DNA of 64,000 nt from Calliphora vicina (GCF_958450345.1 NC_088782.1:63826501-63890500), one strand, 5' to 3'. Positions 1 to 11,654 are shown, numbered from the stretch's first letter. Notes: generated by a model not told the origin, from the letters alone. Made by a program: numbers and translations.

Positions 1-470
1 CAGTAATTGCAAGGATTCTGAGAGTAATATCGGCTGTAGCAAAGTTACTAGTAAGGCCTCCCAAGCCGAGAAGTTCAAAATGGAGCTCCGAAGCTAAGAA
101 CAATCCACAATTGGATATTCGCTCCTGAACGACCCGAATCTCATTCGGTCAAAGATTGTCAACTCAGCAACAGCTGTACTAATCGGAAGTTTTTTTTCCA
201 GGAAAGAACTTTCGAAGACAGCAGAGCTGTTACAACAACAATCCACAACATGGGATTTCAAAATATAATAAATGCAGAAGAACTAACCATATATAGGACA
301 ACGTCCGTACATCGAAGGGATTAAGTGCTGTACCAGTCGGAAGCTATATGGAAATCCAGTGACTCCGTTCGTAGACTTTGAAAAAGCATTCGACAATGTT
401 CACCATAATGCTCTGATTAATACGAGTATGATCAATACGATGCATAGTGAAGCATATGCAAATAGATTAA
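1..470 (+). pseudogene. Relic of a non-LTR reverse transcriptase, probably RTE-type
   Basis: From about position 370 the rightward frame reads VDFEKAFDNVHHNALI, which fits RT motif A (Asp, then KAFD.V) of RTE-like elements; these copy their RNA into DNA at a nicked chromosomal target. The rest of the palm, including a YADD/FADD box, is not readable and stops are frequent on both sides. The left part (1-350) has scattered open stretches that may be earlier RT sequence, but nothing there is diagnostic. The relic runs off the window's left edge. Motif A is seen directly; the clade is inferred from its wording only. Confidence 0.42.
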
Positions 471-1050
471 GAGATTGATCCAGTGTTGGATCGTGAACTT
501 CCAACATGGAAAATATCTTCTAGAATATCTTCGATTGATTTGTTTTGGATAAATTCACATCGACAGTAGTTATTGGAGTAGGTGCAATCGTGGAAAACAT
601 GGATGTGATTGCCAAACTCATCTTCTGCACCAAATGTGTCGTGGACCACTCGCTGTTTAAGAGGAATATCACTAAAGCTTTCAATGCACACTTTCCTAAT
701 TTTTTCTTTTGCGTTATCAGGTTATTCTGGGCTTCGTGGAGGGAGTCCATCAATATGTGTAAATACCTCTTGGCTTCGTATTCCTTTTGCTTCAAAGAGA
801 GACAAATCAAAGTTTCTAAAATCGTAGTTGTATGCAGAAAAAAGTCCTTCGTCCATATTACCAAAATCAGTGATAACAGAGAAATGAGAGTCGCTTCTCC
901 TTTTAATATTCTCGCCTTTTTCATATCCTGATCTATATCCAACTTCATCTTCTTCGGAACATACATAGCTTCTTCTTCCGTTTTCCTCTTGTTGTTATTT
1001 TTCTTTTCCTTCCCCTTCACTTCTTCTCTATTATCGCTTCTATCACTTGG
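467..1050 (-). pseudogene. Leftward relic with HUH-like motif, possibly a densovirus NS1 fossil
   Basis: Two overlapping leftward frames together look like one decayed protein. The upstream part (about 900-1050) is lysine and glutamate rich. Near 895-905 the likely reading frame shifts, then continues to 467 with one stop at 722-724. Around 555-610 it reads GNHIHVFHDC followed shortly by a CRC triplet. A His-hydrophobic-His pair followed by paired cysteines is what I recall for the N-terminal nicking domain of insect densovirus NS1 proteins, which act in rolling-hairpin replication. No helicase (Walker A) part or capsid gene was found, so this is at most a fragment. Another HUH replication protein, or chance, remains possible. 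Confidence 0.3.
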
Positions 1051-2572
1051 ATATTCAGTGGAATTACTTCGTAATTATATCGAAAACCTATCGCTACTTC
1101 AAGACGGGTTACACAAGCTTGCATTCTAACTTGCTCTAGATGAAAAACCAAAAATGAACTAACAGAAATTGAAAAAGTATTATTAGTAAGGAAACCGAAG
1201 ATTTACTGAAAACCAGCTTGAACCGCTAAATGATCTGGGTTAAATCAAATTCTAAGCTCAAAACGGATAAAGTTTCAGATCGTAAGCCAGTTAAGAACTA
1301 AGAACACACAAATTAAGTGAAATTATAATATTAACTGTTGAGTTTTAAGATTTCCTGATACTATTTTTTTAAATTACTAAGGAAATCCTTAGAATTAGTA
1401 ATTGCGGTAAAAGGAGACACAGATTGCCAATGTTTCCTTTCCACCGCAGAAGATCTACATATGTCTGGGCTTACAACAATGTACAATTTGAGGCACATGA
1501 AGAAAATTTCCAGTCCAGTATTCTGGCCCGCGAAAATATTATTAACTTGTGGAGAGAAATGTATAATAATATTGATTTTTAACGTAAGTTGTACTGTTTT
1601 GCCTCGTTCTTAAATATTCGTTAGAACTTAGGATCCAGAAATTCCTTTTGAATTCAATAGTTTGCAGGTTCAACAATAGAATCATCCATTCGAGCCTAAG
1701 AGAGGAGAGTTTAAGTTGGAAGGTGACGAGAAGGACACCATGAAGGGGTATTTTATCACCTTTACTGTGGCTCAACGTTATCTTTAAAACTTTTAAAATA
1801 TGATGTTGAAACATAGTGGATATTGTGATGTAATTATGTTACAAATGTTGATGTTGTGATGGTTATTAAAGAAGACATTCATCCAACTATCAGTAAAATC
1901 ATCCAGGCAGCGCTTGGTTAAATTGAAGACCAGGATATACAAGATGGAGAGCTTTAGTATGGCCTGAAAGAGGAGAGGATTTGTAGGTGTAGGCAAAACA
2001 ACTTGGGTTATTCCTAGAGAGTGAACTATCATGGAGAAGGAACATTCCAAAAAGAAGTGAACTCCGGCAGGAATTCAATAGGCAAGAACTAAGGTCTAAG
2101 ACCAATTATGATACATTGAATTTGCATAAAGGTGAAGAGAAGAGACATAATAAGGCTCAGAGGAACGCCTCACAAAAGATCACACCTCAAGCGGTTCTGA
2201 ATATCAATCTACTGAGTAGTGACAATGCTCTTAAAACGATTCATTGAATCTTCAAGTTTAGGATGTGCTGTGTACTGGGCACAGAGAAATGAGGTCTTGG
2301 AGAAGAGAGAGGTGGAGTTGAAATCTCCGATCTGACACTACTATAGGGTAATATATGATCAATACTTCATGGGTGCTACCAACCGATATAGAACGAGATC
2401 AAAACGGAATGTTGTTTTCTGTAACTGTCGGATAAGAGCTAGAATTAGTAAATTGGGACAATGGTACTCCAGATTTGTATAGGACATGCGAGGATATCGA
2501 TAAGCTCGAGACTATAAAACCATAGAACTAGTTGGGTGTGCAAACGATTCTACGATGGAGTGAAATATATTA
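1051..2572. other. AT-rich stretch without a recognised gene
   Basis: Several short leftward open frames (1542-1814, 1793-2105) lack recognisable motifs and overlap each other. The stretch 1900-2350 is less AT-rich than its neighbours and may be an old coding relic, but I could not place it. Confidence 0.5.
1430..1582 (+). CDS. Unrecognised 50-codon open frame
   Basis: An ATG at 1430 opens 50 codons ending in TAA at 1580-1582; the frame is already open upstream from about 1394. The predicted peptide begins with a basic cluster (HRRR), has aromatic residues (YVWAY) and ends in an acidic, asparagine-rich tail. It is more varied in composition than the neighbouring AT-rich frames, which suggests a coding fragment. 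No family was recognised. It could be another piece of whatever element left the leftward relic at 467-1050, or chance. Confidence 0.15.
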   Translation: MFPFHRRRSTYVWAYNNVQFEAHEENFQSSILARENIINLWREMYNNIDF

Positions 2573-3593
2573 GGTGTATGACTTAAAAATGCAGGATTTA
2601 CGTTTCTTTTAAACGCGGGTTTTAGTTTTTAAAAACTTATATGTCATTTTAAAGGGTACATATCTGTCATTTATTCTCACTTAATTATTTAACATTATAG
2701 TGCAAAAAACTAAAGTTTTTTTTGCTCCGAAAATGTCGAATTTTGTACCAATAAAGCGTCATATGCGAGAAGTTTTTGTTTTGCATACCGATTGCTCATC
2801 AAAGCTTATGGTGAATGTTTACCATCGATTTCAAAGTGCGAGAGATGGTATGTGCGAAGTGATAATTTTCACACGGAAGGCAAAGATCGCCCAGGACAAG
2901 ACTTGGAATTACTCCCTGAAGATTGTTGAGTACCATACGAATTGAAACCGAGAGACCTTGAAAGATGATTTTCCATGTCTGAAATGATGCTTGAACACTA
3001 TAAAAGAAAATGATTTTTGTACTGAATCAATACTTGCGATGAAAAATGGATTCATTACCTTAAGCCGAAGCGTAAAACATCGTATGTGAAGCCCGGCCAA
3101 TCAGCCGAATCGACACCAAAACCAAATATCCATGGCGCTAAGGTAATTCTCTGTATTTGGTGGGAGCAAAAGGGTTCTATCTATTATGAGCTGCTGAAAT
3201 CTAACCAGCCATCATAGGGAACCTGTACCGAACGCAATTTAGTCATTTGAAGCGAGCATTAGCCGAAAAAGCCCAGAATATGCGGCCAGGCATGAAACCG
3301 TATTATTCCATTATGACAACGCTCGGTCACATGTTGCAAGACCAGTTTAAAAGTATTTACAGTGAAGTGGTTGGGATGTTTTGCTTCAGCCGCTTTATAG
3401 TCCAGACCATATCCCGTCCGACTATTATTTGTTTCGGGATACGCTTTACTATCTCCAGGATACGCTTTACGTTGGAATAGAGTATCCGATATTGGCTTGA
3501 TTTGTTCTTGACCTCAAAAGATGAGCAGTTATTTTGGCTCGGTATCCATATGTTGCCAGAAAGATGGGAAATGTTTAAAAAAAAGCTATTGAT
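2573..3593 (+). mobile_element. Mariner (family 1) copy, decayed, 5' end kept
   Basis: The left terminal repeat starts with ggtgtatgacttaaaaatgc just after a TA dinucleotide at 2571-2572, the normal mariner target. A transposase start (MSNFVP) lies at 2733. The frame then loses coding within 20 residues through a deletion and several shifts. Recognisable blocks follow: helix-turn-helix region (2800-2960), the catalytic TCDEKW-type block near 3035-3055, a YVKPGQ block near 3085, the CIWW block near 3150, and the C-terminal LPERWE-like end near 3550-3570. A mariner transposase cuts and pastes the element with a D,D34D triad; this copy cannot make one. The right terminal repeat is missing where family B sequence begins. 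Confidence 0.8.
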
Positions 3594-4124
3594 ATGATTT
3601 TCGGAAGTGGGCATTATATGGGAGCTATGACTAATTATGAACCGATCGTTATAAAATTGTGACATGTGACATGTCTTTTGTATATATATAAATTATTTGT
3701 GCTGAGTTTTATTAGAATACCAATATTTTTAAAAGATTTATGCTAGTTAAAGTGATTTTCGGAAGTGGGCCTATATGGTAGCTATGACTAATTGTGGACC
3801 GATCATCACAAAATTTAGTGAGGCGAGTTTGATTTATATAAAACTTATTTTTGCAGAATGAGAGCTTAACAATTTTCAGAATAGGCTTCGTCCTTGGGGT
3901 ATTAAAGAAGCTTGTACCAAATTTTATCGAATTATCTTTGAAATTGCGACCTGTGGTTTGATTACAAGGTTTACATGGACGGACAGACGGACGGACATCA
4001 CTAAATCGACTCAGAAAGTGATCCTGCGCAGATTGATATACTTTAAGGTGGGTGTATTTTGGTATGTTACAAACATCAGCACAATCCAATATAACCTCCC
4101 CACTATGGTGGTGTAGGGTATAAT
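3594..4124 (+). repeat. Family B short interspersed repeat (DINE-like), 5'-truncated
   Basis: This matches the 3' three quarters of the fuller copy at 34243-34954. It carries two degenerate internal units starting tgattttcggaagtgggc (3596 and 3752), a GTCY tract near 3974-3993, and the end hairpin formed by 'acctccccactat' and 'ggtggtgtagggta' before 'tataat'. The family has no coding capacity and is probably moved by Helitron-type proteins supplied in trans; that is inferred from its likeness to fly DINE-1/mini-me elements. Confidence 0.7.
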
Positions 4125-5589
4125 AAACTAGAGGTAACGATCATTGTTAAGCAGTTCAGTGGAATCGAATTAATGAAGTCGCAATGACTCGGTACTCTAA
4201 AGGATACCAGTGTATTCAAAGGTAACTAGTTTGCAAAGTTGGTAATTACTAATTTTAGTTTTGCCTTTCGGACCAAAAGGTTGAAATTTATTATAAATCT
4301 TAAGTATCTAATAGATTACAAGTGGAATACTAAAAAGAACTCTATATTTTTATTGTGTGTGTAATTACTAATTGTGTATTCGTTGATCATTAGACCATCT
4401 CTGATATTCATAGATACACAAGTATAAAACTACGCAGATATTTTTTCTAAGTAATTCTCTGGGAAGAAAAAAGTCTTTGCAGAGTCTAAAATTTTATCTT
4501 GCAGCAAATGTTGCACTTTTTCTGGTATTTACACTTGTGCGTTTCACTATTCTATTTTTTATTTTTTTTTTCAAATTTTTTTCTTTATATAAATTGGAAT
4601 ATGAGTACGAGAAAAATACTTTAAGAAGACACAAAAAGGCAAAATAGAAGGAAAAAGAAACATGTTGAAAGTATTTTATTTAAGTGAGTGTTTTTGTTTT
4701 AATAATATCACATAAATACCAAAAGTTTTTCATGTTTTTATTTATTTCTTTGTAAAAATATAAATATTTCTCATGTGAAGCATTTAGTATTTGTGTTACA
4801 GAAAAATGTGTCTTGTTTTTATTGGTATTATTTTCTGTTCTTTTTTTCTTCTTTATTTGAGGTGTAATAAGTTGCAGTTTGATTTATTTTCCGGCCCACA
4901 TCATTTTGATGATAAAACAAATTATGTTTCTTGCGTTGACTTGTTTTCTGTGCTCCAACATTAGATTATTTTTTTTTGGTAAATTTTTACTTTAAACTTA
5001 TTTAACGCCCACTTTATGTAGCAAATACTGCCTGCAATACAATGTTGCTTTCAACATTCGTTGTTTTTTTTTCTAGTTCTTCTGCTAGTTCCGTTTTTGA
5101 TTTGCTTTTCCTCTAAATAAGTGCCTCAAGTAGTTTTTTAAACTTTTTTTTTTTAATAATCAATCTTTTAATTTGACATTTTTGTATGTCATAGAATGTA
5201 AAAGTGTATTAAATAGGAAAATAAAGTCTTTTAAAAAAAGAAAGTAAATCTATAAAATGAAATGTGTGTTGTGGTAAGTGTTCCTCTAAGAACTCGTAAG
5301 AGATTTTTTTTATGGAATAAATTAAAAGAACTGGTTAGTAAATTTAGTCATACTTTCAGCAAGTAAAACGAAACTAAACAAATTATTAGTAAAAGTTTAG
5401 CTAAATAGATCGTTTGTGTGTCTGAAGTTTCACTTAGTTCAGTTTTAATTAAATTTTTTTTGGTAGCTAATATTATCGGTATTTAGACTCTAGGATATAT
5501 GGAGTGAAAATTAATATAATTATATTTAAAGGTTCGCAGTATTTTAATACTGATAACATTTTCCCTCTCAATATTATAACTACTGCCAC
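4125..5589. other. Long AT-rich stretch, no gene seen
   Basis: Dominated by T- and A-runs (for example 4556-4590). No open frame of note, no terminal repeats and no motif shared with other parts of the window were recognised. Confidence 0.6.
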
Positions 5590-6430
5590 ACAGTGGGGCA
5601 GAATCAACATTTTTTGCAAATAAATCTGGCATTTCCAAACGGCTAGTCCGATCGCGATAAAATTTTACTCAATGAAATTTTCAAAGTTTTTTTTAAATTT
5701 GTCATTCTGAATAACAAAGTGTAAAAAAAAAAACTTTTCAAAAGGTCAAAGGGAATCCCGCAATTCCTAAATATTGTAACGAAAATCCCAAACATTTTAT
5801 TTTTTACAATTTTGCTATTGGGTCCACATTTACATCTGGGCTGGGAAAATACTTTGGGTATAAATAGGGAACACATCAGGGTTTCCAAAACTGCTTTCCG
5901 TTTTCTGATCCCAGCTTTGGGCTTTTAGAACATGTGACCCAAATTTGAAATTTTGATAAAAATGTACGTCAAATTCCGAAGGGCGTTGGGGCGACATATT
6001 TTTTATACCAAAATGTTAAAGAAAGTTTTTTTTTAATAAAATAAAAGAGTTAAGTCGCCAAAAAAACAGCAAAAATCAACTATTTTTGGAATTTATAAAT
6101 TGAAAATCGTTTATTTTTGGATTATTGCTCTCAAATCTTTTGTATATTATTGGTAATTTAGTTGTCTAACTAAGAAAATCAAAAATAGTCCGCTTTTTTT
6201 TAATTTTTTTTTAAAAAGTGGATCAAGATATGTCAAAATTTTATAATTTCAATGTTGTAATGCCTATAACTCGGAAATTATAAGCTTTACGAGCTGCTTT
6301 TCTGATAGAAGTGTTCGGTGCTCTTCAAAAGTGTTGTTCGACTTATTTTGCCTTACCAATATTTTTTAACTAGACTACTTGTGTTTTTTCGTTGCTACTG
6401 CTACTTGTAGTCTAGTTTTTTCAACACTGG
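5590..6430 (+). repeat. Dispersed repeat of unknown class (R1)
   Basis: Begins near the words ggggcagaatcaacat (5595). The part 5665-5960 is clearly homologous to 32003-32310, sharing phrases such as gcaattcctaaa, ctgctttccgttttctgatc and cagctttggg in the same order. The short leftward frame across 5643-5888 is also present in degraded form in the other copy (32044-32298) but has no known motif. An 11-bp inverted pair, aactagactac and gtagtctagtt, sits near 6370-6420. It may be a non-autonomous DNA element: a matching gattctgc sequence in reverse occurs at 6593-6604. Confidence 0.5.
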
Positions 6431-6590
6431 TTTAAACTATTATTTTTGTCTTTAAAATGTTGTAATATGATCTAAATACTTTCACATAGTAACATTTTAT
6501 TATTTTCTTCTATTCAAATCATCTTGAAAAAAAGTTTCAAGGGTTTTTGTGTTTTCAGTTGTGGTAGCGATTCTCGTGGAATTGCCCATA
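6430..6590 (+). repeat. 160-bp segment repeated at 57458-57622
   Basis: The two segments match along their whole length with few differences, starting at gtttaaactatt and ending at gaattgcccatatg. In the distant copy this forms the right end of a roughly 730-bp inverted-repeat element (56891-57622), so here it is probably the right end of a truncated sibling. Confidence 0.65.
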
Positions 6591-7866
6591 TGTTGATTCT
6601 GCACTACATTGCTTTGTAGGGTACAAGTTATTCCACTTGTTCTATATAGTACTTAATTTACCCTCAAAAAGCCTTTACAGAGCTCATAACCAGAGGTTCA
6701 AGCCGAAAGGCATCAGTCAGATTACTGTTGGAATCATTGTCGGAAGCTTAACCAGGCTCTTTATTCAAAAAAAAAATCCTATAAGAGAAAATGTTAGTGC
6801 GTTGCCCTGTGGAATTTTGAAATTAAAAATAATCTCTTTCTTAGAAATTTTGAATTCAAAAATAGTCTTATTTCTTAACTATATTTAAAGTTCTAAATAA
6901 TTATTATAATTTTGAAAACGTTGTTTAATTAATACACGAAAAATAGGCTTCAGCCGGCTTAAAGACGCCGCCGGTCATATTTGTTTAAGACGCCGCCGAT
7001 TATTTCGCATCGGCTGGGATCTCTGCTCATAACTGACAACATTTTAAAACAATTTTGTTTAATAGTTACAAAATTAGCAAATCACTTACCTTAAACATTA
7101 ATGGTTAAAATAAAGATGTTGCTGTTATTCCTTTAATTGTCATACTTTAAATATTTACAATCTCATTTTTGTTCTTTTCATGTTCGGCACTTTTTATATT
7201 TATTTTATTGTCATTTTGTTCTAATAGCTTTTAACAAAAACACTTCTCCTTTTATTAACACCAATAACAACAACAACAACAATTTTTGTTGCCTAAACGA
7301 ATGGCCAATCAAAAGCAAAACATTAACCGCCTTCCAACTAATAATTGCTTAAATTTTTTTTGGCAAATTTCTAACACTTATTTCACTTGTATATTTAACA
7401 CTTTTCAAGGATATTTTTACACAAAACAATTAACTAACCTTTTATTTATGAAATAATGCACAAATATTTTAATATTCGCGATTAATTAACGTGCTTGATT
7501 AATTTAAATACGACAATTAATCTCCAAACAACCGAACACTTGACGAATTTTTAGAAAACTAAAGAAGATGAATGAAACAACAATGCAAGTATGAGTACTT
7601 AACTAATGGTTATGGTTTTGTTGTTGTTATTAGAACACAATTGAATGTAAAGAAAAAACAATAAGAACAACAATGAGTTTGAATCAGTGATGGGCAAATT
7701 ATTGCAATGTACTCTTTATATGGATTGGTATATGAAAGGGGGTGGTAGGGATATTACATGTCGAACTTAATGTGGAATTATTGTTATTTTATTTTTTTGC
7801 AAAAGAAACTGTTATTTAAGTAAAGAAAGAAGTAATTTTATATAATTTTATGCAATAATTAAAAAA
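6587..7866 (+). repeat. Left arm of large fold-back
   Basis: Pairs with 11747-12961 in inverse orientation. It contains a GC-rich module (about 6950-7020) with two copies of a CGCCGCCG core, unusual in this AT-rich setting, and a short (aac)n tract. Small frames such as 6637-6888 occur in both arms but are not conserved in length. Confidence 0.75.
7261..7283 (+). repeat. (AAC)n microsatellite
   Basis: Short run of aac/aat triplets inside the left arm; the right arm has a shortened, degenerate counterpart near 12320. Confidence 0.8.
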
Positions 7867-9655
7867 GATACTCGTGCGTTTAAAAGTTTGTGGTTTATAA
7901 CCTATACAAATATAAAATATCTGTTTTAATTGGAAAAATTGTGGGAATATGTATTTAAAAGAATTCAATAATAGATTAAAAAAAGTCTTTCATCTGACCT
8001 AGACCTACACTTAATCACGTTCAATAAGACTTACCAGCAAAATAAACCTATTTGGCTGAATTTTAGTTTTTGTACAGTAGACTACTTTTTCTTGCAAAAG
8101 CAAGAAACGTAAATCCGGTCTTTGAAATGGCCCCACATAAAATGGCCCAGCGTCGCTAAATTACAAGAATGAGACGGCCAATTGACATCGCCAAATCGAC
8201 ATTAGTTAGTTTACAAAACCTAATAATTGAAAATCGGCCTCATCACTAAATGATTTCGTTGAAAATGTGTATTCGTTAAAATTTCGCAAATGTCTTCTGA
8301 ATAAATGTCAAAGGATGACAGCTCTATTCCTTACATTTCATCATTTTGCAGCTAATTTACGTCATAATCTTTTTATTGTATTCCAAATTATGCTCACAAA
8401 AATCAGTAGGTAATATGTTAGTAGCTATTTAAATTTATTAAAATTTTTATTGAAAAATCTAGAGAGTTTTCTTTCGGAAAGTTGCCAAACTGTTGTTCAA
8501 ACTTTTAATTTATGAATTATGCATTTAATTACCTTTCTCGCGATATATTTCGACAAGAATTCCCGGACAATAACATGACAACATAGCTTTGTTAAAATTT
8601 GTGTGACTTTAGACCTTCATTTGTAGGTCTTTATTTAGAACATTAACAACTTCCTTTCTTCCCATTAACAAAATATTTTAATATTCTTATATTCGAAGCT
8701 GTTATGCGTCAAATAATTTGTTCTGAAAAAAAGTGGTAAAAGTTCAAAAAAAACAAAAATCTTTGCAAGTGTTCGTTCTATTCCCAAATATCTGAACCAC
8801 TAGAGGATTATTTACACTACAGTGGGTAGCATAAACTTGATTAATGACTTTATTTTCATATAATGTCATTGACATTAAACTTAATACATAAATTTAATAA
8901 AATACAATATAAAAATCTAATTATAAATATTCAAGTTTTCTAAAAACTCATTCAATTAACTGAAAATATAATGTTAATTTTTACAGACATTTATATAATT
9001 TATTTTTTATTAATTTTGTCTTTATTTGGGCATTTATGTAAAATTGTTTAAATTAGCTTTTAAACCATTTATGGCATAAATGACAAACACACATTCGCTT
9101 GTACAACACTACAGAAAAGTACTTTAATCTTAATCGGTTTATTAAATTAAGGAAATGTAAATTATATTAATTCTTAACATAAAAAAAATAAACAAATAAA
9201 GAAAAAGAAACTAATAATACCAGTTTTTTTAAATTATAATTTCAATGACTTGGTTTTTTGTTTGTATTTCATGAACATAATTTGGTACAATTTTACGCTG
9301 GATAATTTTTGGTTCCTACTCGTGTTTATGTAAATTAATTTTCTTTTCAGTTTTAGTTGACTATATTAAGTTTCGATGTAATTTCTGTGGAAACACGACT
9401 TAACCTACTTGATGTTTGATTTAATTTAAATATTTTTTTAATAAATCTTAAGAAAAGCTAAACTTTTTTAATCACATTTACTGTGTATAGAGCAAGAGAC
9501 AAATTAATTATAGGTATAGTGTATTAATTTTAGTATATAAATATTTAAACATTTACCTGAACTATATTTTCGAAATGTGTTTGATTAAAATAGTTAATGG
9601 GGATTTTAATGTATTAATATTTAAGAAGCCATGTCAAATTATTCAAATTAATATT
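7867..9655. other. Fold-back loop, AT-rich, no gene seen
   Basis: No open frame, terminal repeat or recognisable family. The stretch 8080-8330 is a little less AT-rich and may be an older insertion, but nothing supports a call. Confidence 0.55.
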
Positions 9656-10215
9656 AAACAAGTAAGAGTGCTGGCTGTGCCGAAGCTTGCCCCATCAATA
9701 AACATTAGGGCCATAACTTTTTTACATTTTTTGAAAATATCAAAATGGCCATAGCATAGCCGAATAGACCATTGAAAGTTGTTTAAAAAAATGGTATTAC
9801 TTTTCCACGGTTTTCAAAAAAATTCACTCACAAAACGCGGTAAAATTTGTAGATAATTTTTTTTTATTTTTTATCCAAAAAAAAGAAAATAGTTTTTTTT
9901 TAGAAATATATCAACCTGACTCGAATCGTAACTTTTTAACTATAAAAAATAAATTAAGTAATGACAATTTGAGAAATGTTTGACTTTAAAAACAACATCT
10001 TTAGGTTTTTATTCCAAAATGTTATCGTAAATAACACAACATTTACCATCGCGTGGTACTAGGGCCCAAATTTTGTTATAGCTCATACATACACATGTTT
10101 GTGATATAGGGATTATATGGGGGGCAGGGTCCATGCAAATTGTTTTTCAAGAATTTTATAACTTTACTCTTTATGTGTGTTTGTTTAATTATCGCTTTAA
10201 CATATTTGGGGGATT
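9656..10215 (+). repeat. Family C/D short repeat copy
   Basis: Starts with aaacaagtaagagtg followed by a 'gctgtgccgaagctt' phrase, the same opening as family A and the reverse of the end of the copy at 18440-18990. A later phrase, tatggggggcagggtcc, resembles the DINE-like block around 13200-13220. No terminal hairpin is clear, so the right boundary is set by the neighbouring Harbinger element. Confidence 0.5.
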
Positions 10216-10472
10216 CTATTAGGTCGTATTGTCATAATGTCGTAAAATATTATTTTAGTTTAAACAAATTTTTGTTGTGTTTCAAACAAAACAGTTCTAA
10301 ACAAATAATACCGTAGACAAACGACAAAGTTAATTTGCATTAACGGCACATTAATGTGAATTAAAATTTAGCCCTGACAGACGACAGTATTTGCATTTAG
10401 TTAAAAAATCAGTACTATTTGAAAAAAAAGATGAAATTATTTTTGCTGAAAATGCTCCATAATGCAAAAGCG

Positions 10473-10531
10473 CATGCACTAGCAACCATAAATCTGAAAA
10501 TTGTACATGCACTAGCAACCATAAATCTGAA
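10473..10531 (+). repeat. 33-bp period tandem duplication
   Basis: The phrase catgcactagcaaccataa and its continuation occur at 10473 and again at 10506. The period of 33 bp keeps frame, giving a duplicated ALATINL stretch in the short frame at 10419-10640. Confidence 0.85.
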
Positions 10532-10620
10532 CCTGTTGCTTCAAGTTGGGACCGCAGTAGGACACTCTGAAATAAGAGAAAGACAATTGTGGACATTTGT
10601 AGGTTTAATATCACCTTTTT

Positions 10621-10953
10621 ATGGAGGATATAATTCATAAATGTAATTTTTTAAAGGACCACAACAGCACTTTTTGGGAGTGTGTCGTGCTTTCGATAGA
10701 CGATAACAGGTTTAAGGAAAACTTTCGCCTCAACAGGAAGGCTTTCCAAAAAGTGTGTGAAAATGTTAAAGATATGAAAAGGATGGACACCAATATGAGG
10801 TTTTGTATTCCACTCGATAAGAGAGTGGCAATAGCATTGTTCGCTTTCCATTTTAATTTTTCTTTTTCAAAAGTAAACAATTTCCAAATTCTGATTGATT
10901 GTCGACAGTCTTGCCATATTGAAATAGCTAAATTCAGTATAAATTCAGTTTGA
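10621..10953 (+). pseudogene. N-terminal fragment of PIF/Harbinger transposase
   Basis: About 110 residues. The segment FRLNRKAFQKVCENV followed by a DTNMR block and then IPLDKRVAIALFAF matches the usual opening of Harbinger DDE transposases (FR(M/L)....F..L....., then TN.R..IP...R.AIAL). Those enzymes need a Myb-like partner and a C-terminal DDE catalytic domain; here everything after about residue 95 is lost by an internal deletion, so it is inactive. It lies centrally between the element's inverted ends, supporting the assignment. Confidence 0.6.
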
Positions 10954-11298
10954 TTTTGTGTATTTACGTCAAAGCTAATGCGCATTAGAATGGGGATAAT
11001 TCACAAGTTAATTTGAATTAAGACTACTAATACAAATTAACGCCGTTGTCTGTCTATGCTATAAGACTTTTTGAACTATGTTTATTGTTTTGTCTAAAAA
11101 TAAGACTTTTTTTGTTTGCAGCTCAACAACAATTTGTTTAAACTAAAATAATATTTTACGACGTTATGACAATACGACCTAATAGTAGACCGTTTGAATA
11201 CCCCAATTGTATTTTTCAAAATCAAAATAGGTAGATACCTATTAGATACTTTTTTACGTTTCATTATATATTTACAAAAATGTCACTTTTTAAATTTA

Positions 11299-11654
11299 AA
11301 ACCCCCATTAACACGAAGTCTGATTATATCGCACAACCAGTTCAAAAGTGACACAACTCAAAATTTTAATTTTTCAGAAATCGAAAATAAATATATACCA
11401 ATTGAAACATAATGAAAGACATTAGTGTTTTTTTTTTTAGCCACAGTTAACAAATATCTTTTGTATAGATAAACAAGTGTATTGTGCATAGTTTAAGCGT
11501 AAAATTAATTTTTCGGGTTTATATCACCCGACAAATAAATTTTGAGTTGTGTCACTTTTGAACTGGGTGTGCGATATGTTAACTAATAGTTAAATTGACA
11601 GTTTTGATACAAAAATATATATATATATAATCAGTATTCGTGTTAATGGGGTTT
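11299..11654. mobile_element. Palindromic MITE with long inverted arms
   Basis: The left end reads aacccccattaacacgaa, followed by an arm through gcacaaccagttcaaaagtg to about 11365. The right arm (about 11535-11654) gives the reverse: cacttttgaactgggtgtgc, then cgtgttaatggggttt. The middle is AT-rich with a (ta)n tract at 11617-11632. There is no coding content, and it sits next to the inner end of the right fold-back arm. Superfamily is unknown; the flanks gave no clear target duplication. Confidence 0.7.

Larger units (their letters stand above)
10216..11185 (+). mobile_element. PIF/Harbinger-type element, internally deleted
   Basis: Inverted ends begin ctattaggtcgtattgtcat on the left (10216) and mirror it on the right (ending 11185). 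Similarity continues inward for about 150 bp through ttttagtttaaacaaat to the region of 'ttaatttg' at 10330 and 11010. The enclosed frame at 10621-10953 resembles the N-terminal part of Harbinger transposases. The element sits in the loop of the large fold-back. A target duplication of the usual 3 bp cannot be assigned with certainty, because tta and taa lie at the two edges. Confidence 0.65.

Noticed and set aside
7257..7290. Functional (AAC)n-encoded glutamine or asparagine tract
   Set aside because: No enclosing conserved frame; the inverted arm has a different length and frame.
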